From contig OY997651.1 in NCBI GenBank assembly GCA_963921795.1, positions 49,460,518 to 49,524,517 of the forward strand: DNA of 64,000 nucleotides, in the 5' to 3' direction. This DNA is from Nannobrachium achirus (lineage: Eukaryota > Chordata > Actinopteri > Myctophiformes > Myctophidae). The notes beneath the pieces are model-generated. The model was not told the DNA's origin and ran no database searches. It saw only the letters and a program-made list of their open reading frames with translations. Both the position numbers and the translations under genes were made by a program. This document shows positions 36,001 to 48,448 of this stretch, one piece after another. The number at the start of each line of letters is the position of its first letter. Within the stretch, counting starts at the first letter, position 1.

Positions 36001-36380
36001 ATGAAAAGCTCCACCGGCTGTCTGGTGTCACGTCACGTCACGTCACGTCACGTCACGTCACGTCACGTCACACTTTTGCCCCTACTCTTATCTCTGCCAC
36101 CGTTGGCCCTATCAATGCCAAACTTTGCACACACACTCCTTGGGTGGCAAATCACAACCTCCGGCCCTGATTTCTCACAAAAACCATCAGGCCAATTTTT
36201 GAAAAACACATTTTTGGACACTGCTCCTACAGATTTTGGCCTAAAATCACGCAAAGCGGTACACAGTATATGTAAAGTCATGTCATCAACATGGATCTGT
36301 CCCATTTCCCATATTCCCTTCTAAAGTTTGTGTATGCGACGTGGCGGTCACTTAACTCCCGATTAGGGAGTCTTACTGGT
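36001..36380 (+). repeat. Dispersed element with (CGTCA)n, unit A only
   Basis: Interrupts the unit head (GTGCTTGT...AACAGAG in B and C). It holds CGTCA repeats at 36027-36069 and ends CCCGATTAGGGAGTCTTACT. Related ends lie at 13640-13815 and 35340-35520. Confidence 0.65.
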
Positions 36381-36524
36381 AACAGAGCATTTCTACACTG
36401 TGTTATTGATAGAAAAAAATAATCTGGAGTTTTCTCACCACTGAGCGCAGCCAACCAAGGTTACTGTCTTGGCAGAAAAACTGAGAGACAGAATTCTTTT
36501 ACATACTGTAGATAAGATAAACCA

Positions 36525-36644
<120 letters not shown>

Positions 36645-36896
36645 GAGAGCAGGCGCAGGGAGAGAAGGATCACATTCTTCTTTTTTCTCTGTGGGGGAAG
36701 AGGACCCAAAATGTAAGCTGCTGCTTTTTCAATCAACATTAATGAGGCTGTAATGCGTGATTGTAATGACAGATTAATAGATCTGAGGCTTGTTTTTCTC
36801 TTTTTGTTCTTATATCCAGAGCTATTCATAAAACATTTGGGGCCAGGGTTATAACAACACCCATACTAAAGTTTTCCGTCAGAGTGTGAAGCAGTG

Positions 36897-36942
36897 ATGC
36901 AGACCACCATGTTGAAACCAGTGGTCAAGTTACACAGAATAG
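36897..36942 (+). CDS. Zinc-finger A, first coding exon
   Basis: ATG at 36897 encodes [15 protein letters not shown] and ends ATAG|GTATGT in phase 1, exactly fitting the AC at the start of the finger exon. An in-frame TAA at 36867 stops upstream extension. The exon is conserved in all three units, which supports it. Confidence 0.7.
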
Positions 36943-38116
36943 GTATGTACTGTTGTATTATGTTCACGTATGTGCTGTTTTATTATGTTACTGTACACCT
37001 CAAAGGCTGGTTACCAGGTGCGTAGGACAAAAATGCATATATCAAAAAGGTTTCTCTGATAGTGGAATCAAAGAAGGGGACCCGGACACTGTAGAACTTG
37101 AAAAAAATAAAACAGACTATGAAGGCTGTTCTGATGAAGGTCGAAATGACCGAAACGTCAAAATAAAGCTTCCTTTCTACTTTTTTGCAAGTTCTACAGT
37201 GTGCAGGTCCCCTTCTTTGATTCCACTATCAGAGAAACCTTTTTGATTATGTTACCTTAATTTTAAACATTAATTTTAGTTTAGTAAGTCCACTGTTTTA
37301 CTTATCTCTGGTCCAGAGAGTCAGCGAGGTCTCACTGACGCTCTGACAGGCACACATAACATAACAGCACCAAGCTGCCGAGCTGCTACAATAATTAACA
37401 AAACATATAGGCATCAATAACTTGTTGTTGCTCATAGCCATTTTGAAGAAGAATGTAGTGTTCACAAACAACAAATACACGCTTGTGCTCAGAGCGTGAA
37501 ACTAGAGGAGAATGCGTTGTAGCCATTTAATGACCTTAACACAGCTATCTGTTGGAATGAAAACCTTTTTCAACTTTCAAACTGTGTTAACACATTGGCC
37601 GCCATTTTAACATTGACTGTATGGCTCTCCTGCCATTTTGTTTAATAAAAAAATGTATATATTTTTTTTATATTGACATTTTTCCTAAATTCTGTGTTTT
37701 TTCGACAATGTCTTACAGTACCTGAAAAGAAAGAAGACAACCTCTAGTCTCACCAAAAAATAAAAAAATAAAATAAAAAGCTTTTTTTTCTATAGTTGCA
37801 GCCATCTCAAAATAGCCATTTTTGACCAAAATCCAGCTCTAATTGATAAAACTGGAGATATTGACCTTTTTGTGATCGATCGCTTTTCAAGTGGATAATT
37901 CAGTTGATATTTGTATTTATGGCGTCAGGCACTTATCAGATAAGTTTACTAGTGTAATAAGTGTAATTGTGTAATAGGGCAATAACTGGAATAGTGTAAT
38001 AGGGCTGTAATAGGTCACCTCTTGCCCATAGGGCGTCATACTGACTTCACACAAATATAAATAAGCTTTTTACCTTTTATTCAGCATTCAAGTGTTTTAT
38101 TTTGCACAGATCACAT

Positions 38117-38198
<82 letters not shown>

Positions 38199-41100
38199 AT
38201 AACGTATAACTTTATATAAGGCAAGGCCTATGTGTATAACTGTAAATATGTTCCCCATATTCAACTGTTTTTATTTATTTGTGGCACTTGCTTTGGCGAT
38301 GTAAACGTAGCCTATGTTTTCTCATGCCAATAACGTTCCTTTGAATTGAATCGCTCTCATGCTCTGACAGAGCATGAGAGCAGCTCTCTTGATGTGCGCA
38401 AACTACTGGCTTGCCTCGGTGGCTTGGTAGAGAACTGATAGCAATCAAGTTACTCTGCTTGTTGGTGATCCGGCCTGGGTCTATACCGGATGCGGAAACG
38501 TGTCTTGCATGCATGTGAGTGTTACATAACCGGATACAGTAGGCGGGCTTTAGAGCGGAACAGACTGCAGCGATCACATACGCCCAGTGGTGATATTGCC
38601 TCAGGCGCGAGCTCGTTTCCTTCCTTCACGGCTTCAGGCTGCAAGGACTTGTTGCGCGGCACGCCTCAAACACGCGCACATGCGCGATTGCGCGTGCACG
38701 CCATAGGGACGCACGCAGGAGCATATCAGCCAAGTGAGCAGGAAGAGTCTTCTAGCCTAGGTAAACTAACTGTTACAGTTAGTTTAGGTTAGGAGGATGG
38801 AAACAACAGTAACTTACTGACAATGACGATCGCCGTGTTTTCGTTTCTTCCCTGTTGGATTCCACTGTCGCGACGCGTTGTAGATCTGCTATTTTCACTC
38901 CTTTTTTTTTGTTCCACCGCTGGGAGTTTGGACGCGACCCTTTCCTGATAACTGGAATATAATACACCTAGAACAACTCCTCCATCAGGCTCCATGGTCG
39001 CGCTTGGATGCGAGGCGTTGTGTGCTTGCAGATCTGCTATTTTCACCAGTTTTGTTACATACCGATGGAAGTTATATGGACGCAACACGTTGCTTTTCTT
39101 CAGACAATGGTCGCCTGATTGAGGACTCCGCCGGGGGGGGGGGGGGATATTTTCTCCTCTCCACTCCCGTAGCAGGGCTTGAAGATCGGTTGGTGGTGAC
39201 TGGACCGGCCGACTGCATCTTGTCCAGTAGGTGATTGTGTTGTTTGTAACCTCGGCCTCGCCTCACCAGGCTTTCTATACGTTGTGTTTGTACACTTTGT
39301 AGTGGGCTGAGGATCTGTTCCAACTGGGTGTCGGTGCTGGGCCCTGGGTACAAGGATTCACTGCGGGCCCCCCATGAATTTTCTACATAGGGGGATTTAA
39401 AAAATAGATATATACAAGCTCACAGCATGGCACCGAGTGTCGCGCTGCAAGCTTGTAGATCTGCTATTTTTCAATAGCAAAAGTATAAAATAATGAAGCC
39501 CCTTCCACCTTGGGCCCTAGTAACTCAGACTCGTCCCACTTTTCCCTTGTGACGCTCCTGCTGATCTGATCTTCTGATCTTCGTTGTTGTCTGGCTGCCT
39601 GGGACATAATATTTTGTTGTCGAGACTTTGGGGGTTATGATGAAGCTGTGTGTTGTTGGCCAATGAGGCAGGTCATGGCTTTCCAAGTGAACATTTTACT
39701 GGATTTTGTTTGATTTGTGCAAAATGGTCTCAGATCCAGCTGCTCCGTTGTCGCTTCTGCCAGCCCCTTCACCAGGCATGTACACACATAGACATCAAAG
39801 GGGGCTTGAGCCCCTGCCCCTGAGGGCTGCATTCAATAGAATTGTCCACCAAAAGGCCCCTTTAGAAATGTCAGCCCCTGCCTCTCTAAATAATTCTCTG
39901 CACATCCCTGCCCCACATCCCTTTACATGCGTGTGGCCAGTGTGCCGCTGATTGCACTCTGCGGGCTGCGCTCTGCCACGCTAAATGCATTCACTGTGGT
40001 TTATTGGGAGTTTTATTCATTTCTATTGAGATTTATACGTTATTACACTCTTGTTTTCAAACACACTTACTGTGATGAGTGATATCTTTGGTTCGTTATA
40101 TGACTGAAAGCTCAAACGTTTTCACGGGCTGCAGAATAATGTAATTAAACATTACATTATATAAAAGCAAATTCTCGGGACTATCGGGCCTGGCGGGGAG
40201 CGACATTGGAATTTTCTCGTGACTATCGGGGGAGGCGGCCAATGAGTTAATATGGGGGGGAAAAATCAATCTTATTTTTTCATTTTCTGCTGTTTGAAAA
40301 TTGCCAACATAATGGACCTTTCCACCAGCCGTGGTCACATATGGAGATCCAGGTGATGACAGGCAGCAGTCTCGATTTGCAATTCTGTCTTGGCCATATG
40401 ACAGTCAACAATGTGATGTCATTATGTCAGAACAGCTATAGACATTGAGATGTTACCGACGGACTGACTTGCAGACAGGATGTGCCGGTTTTCAAATTAA
40501 ACTGCTGACCTACCGTACGGTCACAATTAGGCATAGTGTTGTAGTACTTGAAAGCCAAGGACAGGGACAAGGATTTATATTTTTTTGGACAACAGTTGAC
40601 CCCACCAACTTCCCACTAGGCACATCACTCCCATGTGGTGCTTAGGGTATTAAGCTCTACCGTTCTTTGGATTCATTAATTCATTTGGATGTGCTCAGCA
40701 TGCCTACAGACTGAGGAACAGGACCCAGATATGATGGGCAATCAAGAGGTTGTGTGGGCTTGCCATGTTTCCTTTTGTGATGAAATGTGTGGTCAAATAC
40801 AAATGTTAACATTGTAGGAATACATTGGTTCTAGCTCTGAGTGTCATGACTTAACCATCACATTATTTTCCTCCAACTAGACTGTGTCCCTGTGTGTAAA
40901 GAGGAGTCTACATCTGAACAGAAGGTGAGGGGCCCCAGACTGACCCAGAAGGAACCAGAACATCCACAGATCAAAGTGGAACAGGAGGAGCTATTCCAAA
41001 CACATTCACAGATTAAAGAGGAACAGGAGGAGCTATTCCAAACACATCCACAGATTAAAGACGAACAGGGGGAGCTATTCCAAACACATCCACAGATTAA

Positions 41101-42991
41101 AGAGGAACAGGAGGAGCTATTCCAAACACATCCACAGATTAAAGAGGAACAGGAGGAGCTATTCCAAACACAAGATAATGTCCCATTAGAGGCTGACGGG
41201 ACAATGTTGACATTACTAACCGTGAAAAGTGAAGATGTTGAAAACACAGAAACAGACCCTCCAGCCAGCACCTCATCTGCACACAAACAAATACCAGCTG
41301 GTGCAGATGACTGTTCTACATCAAAACCAACTAGTGAGGCTCAGCTCCTCTCTTCAAACCATTCTGATTCTGATACTGAAGACAGTGATGAGTGGGAGAA
41401 GACCAGGGAAACCCAGTCAGTTTTAAACACACAGAAATCACACAGCAATCACAAGACACAACCTGTGGAAGGGCAAAGCGTGTCAATGAGCAACAAGCTG
41501 TTCCATGGCGTGAAATCACCACGAAAAATTCCATCAATAAAGACTCATATCTGTACACTTTGTGGCAACAGCTTTAGACAAAAATGCGACCTGAAGCAGC
41601 ACGTTAGGGTTCATACAGGGGAAAAGCCATTTAGCTGTACAGATTGTGGCAGCAGCTTTAGTCAAAAGGGTAATCTAAATAAACACATGAAGATTCATAC
41701 AGGGGAAAAGCCCTTTAGCTGTACACTTTGTGTCAACAGCTTCACTGAAAAATGTTCTCTGACAGACCACATGAGGATTCATACAGGGGAAAAGCCATTT
41801 CGCTGCACAGATTGTGGCAGTTGCTTTAGTCACAGTAAGACTCTGAAGGACCACATGAAGATTCATACAGGGGAAACCCCCTTTGGTTGTACTGTTTGTG
41901 GTAAAAACTTTAGTCTAAAAAGTTATCTGAAGGAGCACATGAGGATTCATACAGGGGAAAAACCCTTCGGCTGTACAGTTTGTGGCAAAACCTTTAGTAA
42001 TACTAATACTCTGAGAAAGCATATGAAGATTCATACAGGGGAAAAGCCAACAGGGGAAAAGCCATTTAGCTGTACATATTGTGGCATCAGCTTTAGTCTA
42101 AAGGATCACCTGAAGAGGCACATGAGGATTCACACAGGGGAAAAGCCATTTAGCTGTACAGATTGTGGCAATATCTTTAGTCACAGTAATAATCTGAAGG
42201 ACCACATGAAGATTCATACAGGGGAAAAGCCATTTAGCTGTGCAATTTGTGGCAGTAGCTTTGGTCACAGTATGACTCTGAAGAACCACATGAAGACTCA
42301 TACTGGGGAAAAACCCTTTGGATGTACGGTTTGTGGTAACCACTTTAGTCAAAAAAGTTCTCTGGTGGGGCACATGAAGATTCATACCGGGGAAAAGCCA
42401 TTTAGCTGTACAGATTGTGGCAGCAGCTTTAGTCTAAAGGGTCCCCTGAAGAGGCACATGAGGATTCACACAGGGGAAAAGCCATTTAGCTGTACAGATT
42501 GTGGCAGCAGCTTTAGTCTAAAGGGTCCCCTGAAGCAGCACATGAGGATTCACACAGGGGAAAAGCCATTTAGCTGTACAGATTGTGGCAGTAGCTTTAG
42601 TCGCAGTAATAATCTGAAGGACCACATGAAGATTCATACAGGGGAAAAACCCTTTGGTTGTACTGTTTGTGGCAAAAACTTTAGTCATAAAAGTTCTCTG
42701 AAGCAGCACATGAGGATTCATACCGGGGAAAGGCCATTTAGCTGTACAGAATGTGGCAGTAGCTTTCGTCAAAGTAGCACTCTGAAGGACCACATGATGA
42801 TTCATACAGGGGAAAAGCCATTTAGCTGTACAGTTTGTGGCAAAACCTTTAATAACACTAGTAATCTGAGAAAGCATATGAGGATTCATACAGGGGAAAA
42901 GCTGTTTAGCTGTACACTTTGTGGCAACAGCTTCACTCAAAAATGTTCTCTGACAAACCACATGAAGATTCATACAGTTGAAAAGCCCTAG
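36897..42991 (+). CDS. C2H2 zinc-finger protein, copy A (17 fingers)
   Basis: Two coding exons, 36897-36942 and 40881-42991, join in phase 1 to an unbroken 718-aa frame. The N-terminus is [20 protein letters not shown]. Residues 43-112 are five 14-aa repeats ([14 protein letters not shown]), each with an IKxE sumoylation-type motif. A Ser/Asp/Glu-rich segment follows, then 17 classical fingers from residue 240 with TGEKP linkers to the end. There is no KRAB domain; the layout is that of expanding fish zinc-finger families. It is presumably a nuclear DNA-binding repressor, with target unknown. The linker between fingers 6 and 7 is duplicated (TGEKPTGEKPF). All 17 fingers keep the metal ligands, so the copy looks intact. 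Confidence 0.88.
37042..37246. repeat. Hairpin element with hammerhead-like core, unit A
   Basis: The arms TCAAAAAGGTTTCTCTGATA and complement enclose CTGATGA (37131-37137), stem GGTC/GACC with loop GAAAT, and GAAA (37152-37155) followed by CGTCAAAATAAAG. Paralogous copies at 51963-52173 and 63128-63326. Confidence 0.75.
38119..38196. repeat. Microsatellite (CA)n
   Basis: About 39 CA units, inside the TTAA-flanked element. Confidence 0.95.
39399..39471. repeat. Recurrent palindromic core
   Basis: AAAATAGATATATACAAGCT and AGCTTGTAGATCTGCTATTT arms with the GGCACCGAGTGTC loop type also seen at 2938-3009. Two further partial cores lie at about 38876 and 39010. Confidence 0.75.
40881..42991 (+). 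CDS. Zinc-finger A, main exon
   Basis: Acceptor TTTTCCTCCAACTAG. The frame is open from the first base and has no ATG before the repeats, so an upstream start exon is required. Encodes the repeat region, the acidic linker and all fingers, stop TAG. Adjacent fingers 11 and 12 are almost identical (SLKGPLK), a recent internal duplication. Confidence 0.95.
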
Positions 42992-43289
42992 TTGTATAGT
43001 TTGTTTCAGCTTAAGTCTAAATTATACTCACAGCACATGATGGTCCAGTCAGGGAGAAAGCCTTACAGTTGTACATTGTACAATATGACAAGCCAGAGAT
43101 GCTAAGGCAGAGGGAATCATACCGTCCAGTGTTGCCAGACGTACGATAATTATCGTATTTGTACGATAATTTGACCCTCTGTACGATGTACGATCAATAA
43201 TTCCAAAAATGCCCAAATGTACGATAATTTCGGCATATCATCAAAAAGAGCGTGAATTCACTATTTTCCCTGGCTGCTGATCTGGGATC

Positions 43290-45150
43290 TGGTTTGGCTT
43301 CTCAAAATAAGCCAGGAAATCAGTCAATCTGACCCTAGATCTGTACATGGAGGCATTAAAAACACTGGTTGCATCTTTCCAGACCAGTTTCTCTGGTGGC
43401 ACCAATCACACATCTGGTAAATCTGTCCATAAGAAAATGCACTGTCCCAACTCAGTGGAAAGCTGCTGTTATAACACCTATATTCAAATCTGGCTCAAAA
43501 ACGGACATATCAAACTATAGACCCATAAGCATCTTACCTGTTATATCAAAAGTGGCTGAAAAGTGGATTGTAAAGTCTATTGTTAAACATCTAGACAAAG
43601 GCTACACCCCTCTGCATCCTATGCAGTTTGGGTTTCGAGCCTTCCACTCCACTGAGTCAGCAAACTGCTTATTCATTGAAAAGCTAAAGTGTGCTTTGAA
43701 CAAGGCCCCCTGCGCAATGGCAGTATTTTTAGATTTCAAGAAAGCATTTGACTCTGTCAGCCATCAGGTCCTCTTGTCCAAACTAACACATTTCAACTTG
43801 TCCCCAGAGGCCATCAAATGGTTTACATCATACCTATCAAATAGAGAACAGTGTGTAAGCATAAATGGCATCAAGTCTCCTTATCACACTTGCTCGGTTG
43901 GTGTCCCCCAGGGATCAATAGTAGGACCAATTCTGTTTTCTCTGTTCATAAACGACCTACCTGATGTATGTAAAGATGTACATATCCAGATGTACGCAGA
44001 TGATGCGGTTATACTGACTCATGGAAAGAGCTATGCAGAGGTGTCAACGGTTTTAACTTCTGTTCTGACCAGCGTTCAGGACTGGCTTACAGACTCATGC
44101 CTGCTCCTGAATGCAAAAAAGACGGTCTGCATGGCTTTTTCCAAAAGACCAGTTGTGATGGAGTCATCAAATGTGTTTCTGGGTGGAGAGGAACTTGAAC
44201 TTGTGCCAGAGTTCAAGTACCTCGGGGTCATGTTAGACTCAACCCTAACCTTTAAAAAACATGTAAAAAAGGTTACAAACACAATCAAGTTCAACCTTCA
44301 GAACTTTAAACAAATCAGACCTTGTTTGGCAGTTAGTGCTGCTAAATCTTATCTCCAATGCATGATCCAATCACACATTGAGTACTGTTTCACAAACTGG
44401 TCTTGCACAGGTATAACGATTCTCAAACCCATTGAACAGCTATATAAGAGTGCGCTTAAGGTATTCGATAGGAAACCCCGCTCATATCACCATTGTAATA
44501 TTCTTCAGAGGTACCGTTTTTTGAGTTTCGCTAATTTTAAGGTATTTAAACAGGTCAGTATCATATATAAGACCCTAAATGGTCTATGCCCACCTCCCCT
44601 AAAGGAATTCATAAAAAGGAAGCCCGATAGAGGACTCAATACTAGAGCAATCACTAGAGGGGATTGCGAAGTACCGTACCGGGTAACCGCTTTTGGAAAA
44701 AACACCCTTTCAGTGCAGGGATGTTCAATCTGGAATGACCTACCTCTAACAATAAGAGACTGTTTGTCATTTCCATCCTTCAAGTTCAATCTAAAAAAAT
44801 GGTTAGTTGACAATCAAACCTGTGACCATGTATAGTTTTAAGAGTACAGCCCATGTCATGTACGTATATTTTTAAACTTTTCTTTTCTAATGTAGGGTAC
44901 TGTTAGTAATATGTGTTGTTTTTGTTGTTTTCTCTTGGTTGAGGAAAAATAGTATCTGTATGTATGTTCTTAGGCGCCCTCTCCTAATGTAGGGTTACTG
45001 TTTGTTGGTATGTATTGTTTTGTCTTCATGTGGGGACTACGGATGAAATTTAGCATTCTTGCTAATTCCGGCTTATTTACATTGCTTTCATGTAGTGTTC
45101 ATTAATATGCATTGTCCCGTCTAAATAAACAAATAAAGTAAAGTAAAGTT
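43290..45150 (+). mobile_element. 5'-truncated LINE, Jockey/CR1/L2 group
   Basis: Only the 3' part of ORF2 is present, without an endonuclease domain. Its 3' end is a simple AAATAAACAAATAAAGTAAA tail. It sits inside the hAT element, so it inserted later or was carried with it. The 5' boundary is approximate. Confidence 0.8.
43369..44835 (+). CDS. LINE reverse transcriptase fragment (488 aa)
   Basis: Uninterrupted frame with reverse-transcriptase blocks: FLDFKKAFDSVSH (residues 120-132), GVPQGSIVGPILF (178-190) and YADDAVIL (209-216). These hold the three catalytic aspartates. The C-terminal GCSIWNDLPLTIRD is usual for fish LINEs. The ATG is internal to a truncated ORF, so no autonomous element is implied; the open frame suggests a young insertion. 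Confidence 0.92.
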   Translation: MHLSRPVSLVAPITHLVNLSIRKCTVPTQWKAAVITPIFKSGSKTDISNYRPISILPVISKVAEKWIVKSIVKHLDKGYTPLHPMQFGFRAFHSTESANCLFIEKLKCALNKAPCAMAVFLDFKKAFDSVSHQVLLSKLTHFNLSPEAIKWFTSYLSNREQCVSINGIKSPYHTCSVGVPQGSIVGPILFSLFINDLPDVCKDVHIQMYADDAVILTHGKSYAEVSTVLTSVLTSVQDWLTDSCLLLNAKKTVCMAFSKRPVVMESSNVFLGGEELELVPEFKYLGVMLDSTLTFKKHVKKVTNTIKFNLQNFKQIRPCLAVSAAKSYLQCMIQSHIEYCFTNWSCTGITILKPIEQLYKSALKVFDRKPRSYHHCNILQRYRFLSFANFKVFKQVSIIYKTLNGLCPPPLKEFIKRKPDRGLNTRAITRGDCEVPYRVTAFGKNTLSVQGCSIWNDLPLTIRDCLSFPSFKFNLKKWLVDNQTCDHV

Positions 45151-46009
45151 TCAGGCTTTTATTTGTGTAAGCTCCAAGAAGTTGCCTGCCTCCACACAGC
45201 ATATCTGATGCGTTTTTGTCACGCAGGAGTCTAAAACGAGGTTGTTTCTTACACTAAAGACGCATTTTTTGGTGAAATTACGTTTTTACGGGAGTGATTT
45301 CTCTTTTTTTTGGCCGTGTACGATAGTTTCATGTCAAATACGATAATTCTGAGCCTCCGGTACGATAATTCAACATTTCCCATCTGGTAACACTGATACC
45401 GTCTGATAACATTTCCCCTATTACAGTCTGCTTCACCACAAGCTGAATGGGTGCCTTTGCTTCTATGCCTATACCTATTCCACTGAAGAGCACCTTTTTT
45501 GAGCCACTGTGATTGAACCAAGGCAGCGCTGGGCAATGTTTTCCACTATTTTGTCAAGTAACACACCAAAGAAATGTACTGTATATACACTTGCAATGTG
45601 TAGCCTATAGTCTGTAGTAACTGAAAGTTAGTCAAATGGAAATGGGGGGATATTATTTTGTGCATTATTTTGAAATAAAAGTTTGGCATCAGGATATATT
45701 GGACAACATTCATTGTATTTTTTTGCAAGGAACTGTGATTGTGTGTTAATTTCTCGTGTTTTTATGTTGGTAAATATATTTAAGCATAAAGCATCAAGCA
45801 AGAATTAAATTTTAGATTTTGAGTGGACAAGTCTATAATATAAATCACTGGCCAGATGGCCAAGACATGGCGCGACCTCGCCCTTTAGGGTCTTTAGGCG
45901 TCTTACTGGTTATTATGATTTTCAAAAATGTCTACATGTATTAAAGTTTGCAAAATAATAAAAGAAAAGCAAATCTAATAATTGCCAAAAATTCGAAAAA
46001 TAAGTTGGT

Positions 46010-46080
46010 AAAATAGTAGATCTACAAGCTCACAACATGTTGCATCGTGGCACATTGTGAGCTTGTAGATCGGCTATTTT
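46010..46080. repeat. Recurrent palindromic core, unit A
   Basis: The arms AAAATAGTAGATCTACAAGC and GCTTGTAGATCGGCTATTTT with a GTTGCATCGTGGCAC loop. Conserved in unit B at 57431-57502. Confidence 0.85.
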
Positions 46081-46319
46081 CACAAGGTTTGTGTCCCGAA
46101 GAGACTTGAGATGTCACTTTTGGTCACGCGCAAAAAGGTTTGGAAACACTGCACTTGGTGTATTTTTTATTTATTTTTTTCTTCTGGGGAATAAACGTTA
46201 AAATGGACATTGGAGTGGACATGAATTATTTGAGTGCATGTCATACAGTGTTTAACTATCCTGTTTAGCTCCTCGTGGCTACTTTTGAACTAGAATACAG
46301 CTGCAGTACAGGGGTTCTG

Positions 46320-46570
46320 AAAACTTTAAATTTCATGGACCCCCAGTTTTGTGTGCACTACTAAGGCCAAAGACCCATTTAATTCCATGTGTACATGCTC
46401 AGAGTCTTATCCGGTAAGGGTCCATTTGGTTTTTAACTATGCATGATTTAGTTGGGGACCCCCTGGAAACCACCTCAAGGCCCCATGTGGGTCCCCGGAC
46501 TCCACTTAGACCTCACCCAGGCAAGGCCCCAAGGAAACCTCGACACGGTAAAGCCACCACTGTCACAGAG
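46320..46570. repeat. CAGGGGTTCTGAAAACTTT repeat segment
   Basis: About 245 bp present in unit A and absent from unit B (AACTTTAAAGTCAACAC), starting like a hAT end. The short proline-rich frames here are not believed to be genes. Confidence 0.5.
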
Positions 46571-47046
46571 CTCCAAGTCAACACAACGCCAACTTCCAGT
46601 TTTCCTCCAGTTTTACGTTGTGTCGGTTTATGGTTTGACTTCATGGATTAAAGCAAAAATAAAATCTCATGAGTGAAAATGTTTGTATGAGAACTAATTT
46701 GTGAAACAGTGTGAAGTTCAATTATATAAAAGTATTATGTTTTATGTGTCCTGTTGTTACTACTGCTCCTCAAGTGAAGACATCACAGATTGAGGCTTCC
46801 TTTGCTTTTACTGTATATTAAATATCGGAGACTATTAAGAAATTATGCTTCTGAACATACAGTAATTGCTAGTTTTACCACTTCAAATGATCCAATCTTA
46901 AAATAACCAAAAATAGACGATTTACAATCTCTCAGTATTTCTATTTTTGCAGCGCAACATGCTTCCATAGGAGACTTGATTGATGCCTTCTATGGAATCC
47001 AAATCCATGTGAATTGGCGTTGTGTAATTAAGTGTTAGTTGTGGTG

Positions 47047-47536
47047 TATAGAGGGTATGCGCGTGACATCATCTGTTGCTGGAAGCTATGTGGAAACGCC
47101 TACTGAGTGGCAAAAAACTGATTTCTGCCACTGACATCCCATACATCCAAACAGAAAAGTCCTTTCTGATTGTAATAAACAAAGTTAAACTCACCAACAG
47201 CGGCTGTACTGAAAGCTTGAATTATCCTCTTTCTATCAGCAAAGTTTTTGTTTCATAAAAATCCACCATAGGCATGGTATGAGCTACTTTCTGTCAAGAC
47301 ATTCTGTGCAGGTTTTTATTTTTCCAAGTGTCAGAGTTTGGAAGCACTCGTTTTCGACAACACAACATCCTGCTGCCTCCTGCATTATGTGCAATTTAGA
47401 AACAGGTGGTATGCAGGGCCGTTGAGTGATTTGCAACTAGCACTTCCAAACTCCAATGCTCCATGCTGCTCAATGTTTTGCCACTCAGTCTAGATTAGGG
47501 GGGCGGGTCCCAGTGGAGGTGCATACCCTCTATACT
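47047..47536. mobile_element. TIR element (TATAGAGGGTATGC), unit A only
   Basis: The ends GTATAGAGGGTATGC and GCATACCCTCTATAC are inverted. The arms continue imperfectly (ACTGAGTGGCAAAA and TTTTGCCACTCAGT). The segment is missing from unit B. Confidence 0.65.
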
Positions 47537-47973
47537 ACAGTGGACAAACCTGAATGTTTGTGTTACATTGAACTCATTTAAAACAAAAACATTCAACCAA
47601 GACAGCAGCAACTGGCAGTTGATGAAGAAGCTACATTATATAATTATATTGCTTTGCATTGGTGAGCTTGTTTTCCTAAAAATCTGTGAGCTGAGAACCA
47701 GGGCTTAGTCTGCTATCAGCTGAGATAAGACATGGTATTCAAGGAGTATGCAGGTTAGAGGGTCACAGCTGCAGGAGGAAGAGGCAGCATTTGTTTTATA
47801 ACTGTGAGAAACGTGTTGATTATGAGTGGACGGGCAGGGAAAGCCAGTCAGTATATCTGTGTGCTTTGCTGGTGTAGGATGTACTGTATTTTATGCTTTG
47901 CTGTTTGTTCTAGCGCTGTAATACATCTTTCTATAATCATTTCATATTCCATTGAGTCTACGGTAAGTCTAGG

Positions 47974-48448
47974 CAGGGGTCTTCAACAGGGGGTCCGGCA
48001 CCCTTAGTTACTACAGGGGGGGCTGCCAATGATCTTTGTGTGATAGGATAATTATTTTAAATGAACAACTTGACCCCTCCTATTCCGAGGAGAACTTTAG
48101 TCAAAAATAGCAGATCTACAAGCTTTCAACGCTGCGAGGCGATGAGAGCTTGTAGATCAGCTTTTTGGCAAATAGGTTTGGTGTAGATGTTAAAAAAGAG
48201 CAGACCAAGTACAGAGTGAAATGTCAAATTTACTAAGTGTCTGCAATTTCGTTTGGTTACATTTCTGGGGAAAAAAACACACATTTGACACAAATCCAAC
48301 ATAGTCTGAAAGTCCAACAAGTCTGCAAATCAATCTTCATAATCGATAAAAAATATGCAACACACATTTTATACAATTTGTTGTGGGGGTCCCTGCTTTC
48401 TCCCTCTCAGTTAAGGGGTCCTTGGCCTGAAAACGCTGAAGACCCCTG
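47974..48448 (+). mobile_element. hAT GGGGGTCC family, unit A copy
   Basis: CAGGGGTCTTCAACAGGGGG to GAAGACCCCTG, flanked by GTCTAGG and GTCTAAGG. Core at 48103-48166. Same insertion as 58782-59786 in unit B, so it predates the duplication. Confidence 0.85.

Larger units (their letters stand above)
37591..40246. mobile_element. 2.66-kb TTAA-flanked DNA element, unit A only
   Basis: The ends CACATTGGCCGCC and GGCGGCCAATGAG are flanked by TTAA (37587-37590 and 40247-40250). Unit B reads GTGTTAATATGG with no insert, defining the target. No transposase frame remains; inside are a (CA)n tract, core palindrome pieces and other repeats. PiggyBac-like by target and size; class is inference. Confidence 0.75.
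43127..45395. mobile_element. hAT element interrupted by a LINE, unit A only
   Basis: The ends CAGTGTTGCCAGACG and CATCTGGTAACACTG are flanked by the 8-bp duplication ATACCGTC (43119-43126 and 45396-45403). Unit B has one uninterrupted ATACCGTC at the same place. GTACGATAAT words fill both ends. The middle is a LINE, so no hAT transposase is visible. Confidence 0.85.

Noticed and set aside
46439-46676. Proline-rich 70-74-codon frames
   Set aside because: They lie in a repeat segment present in unit A and missing from unit B; no recognisable protein feature.
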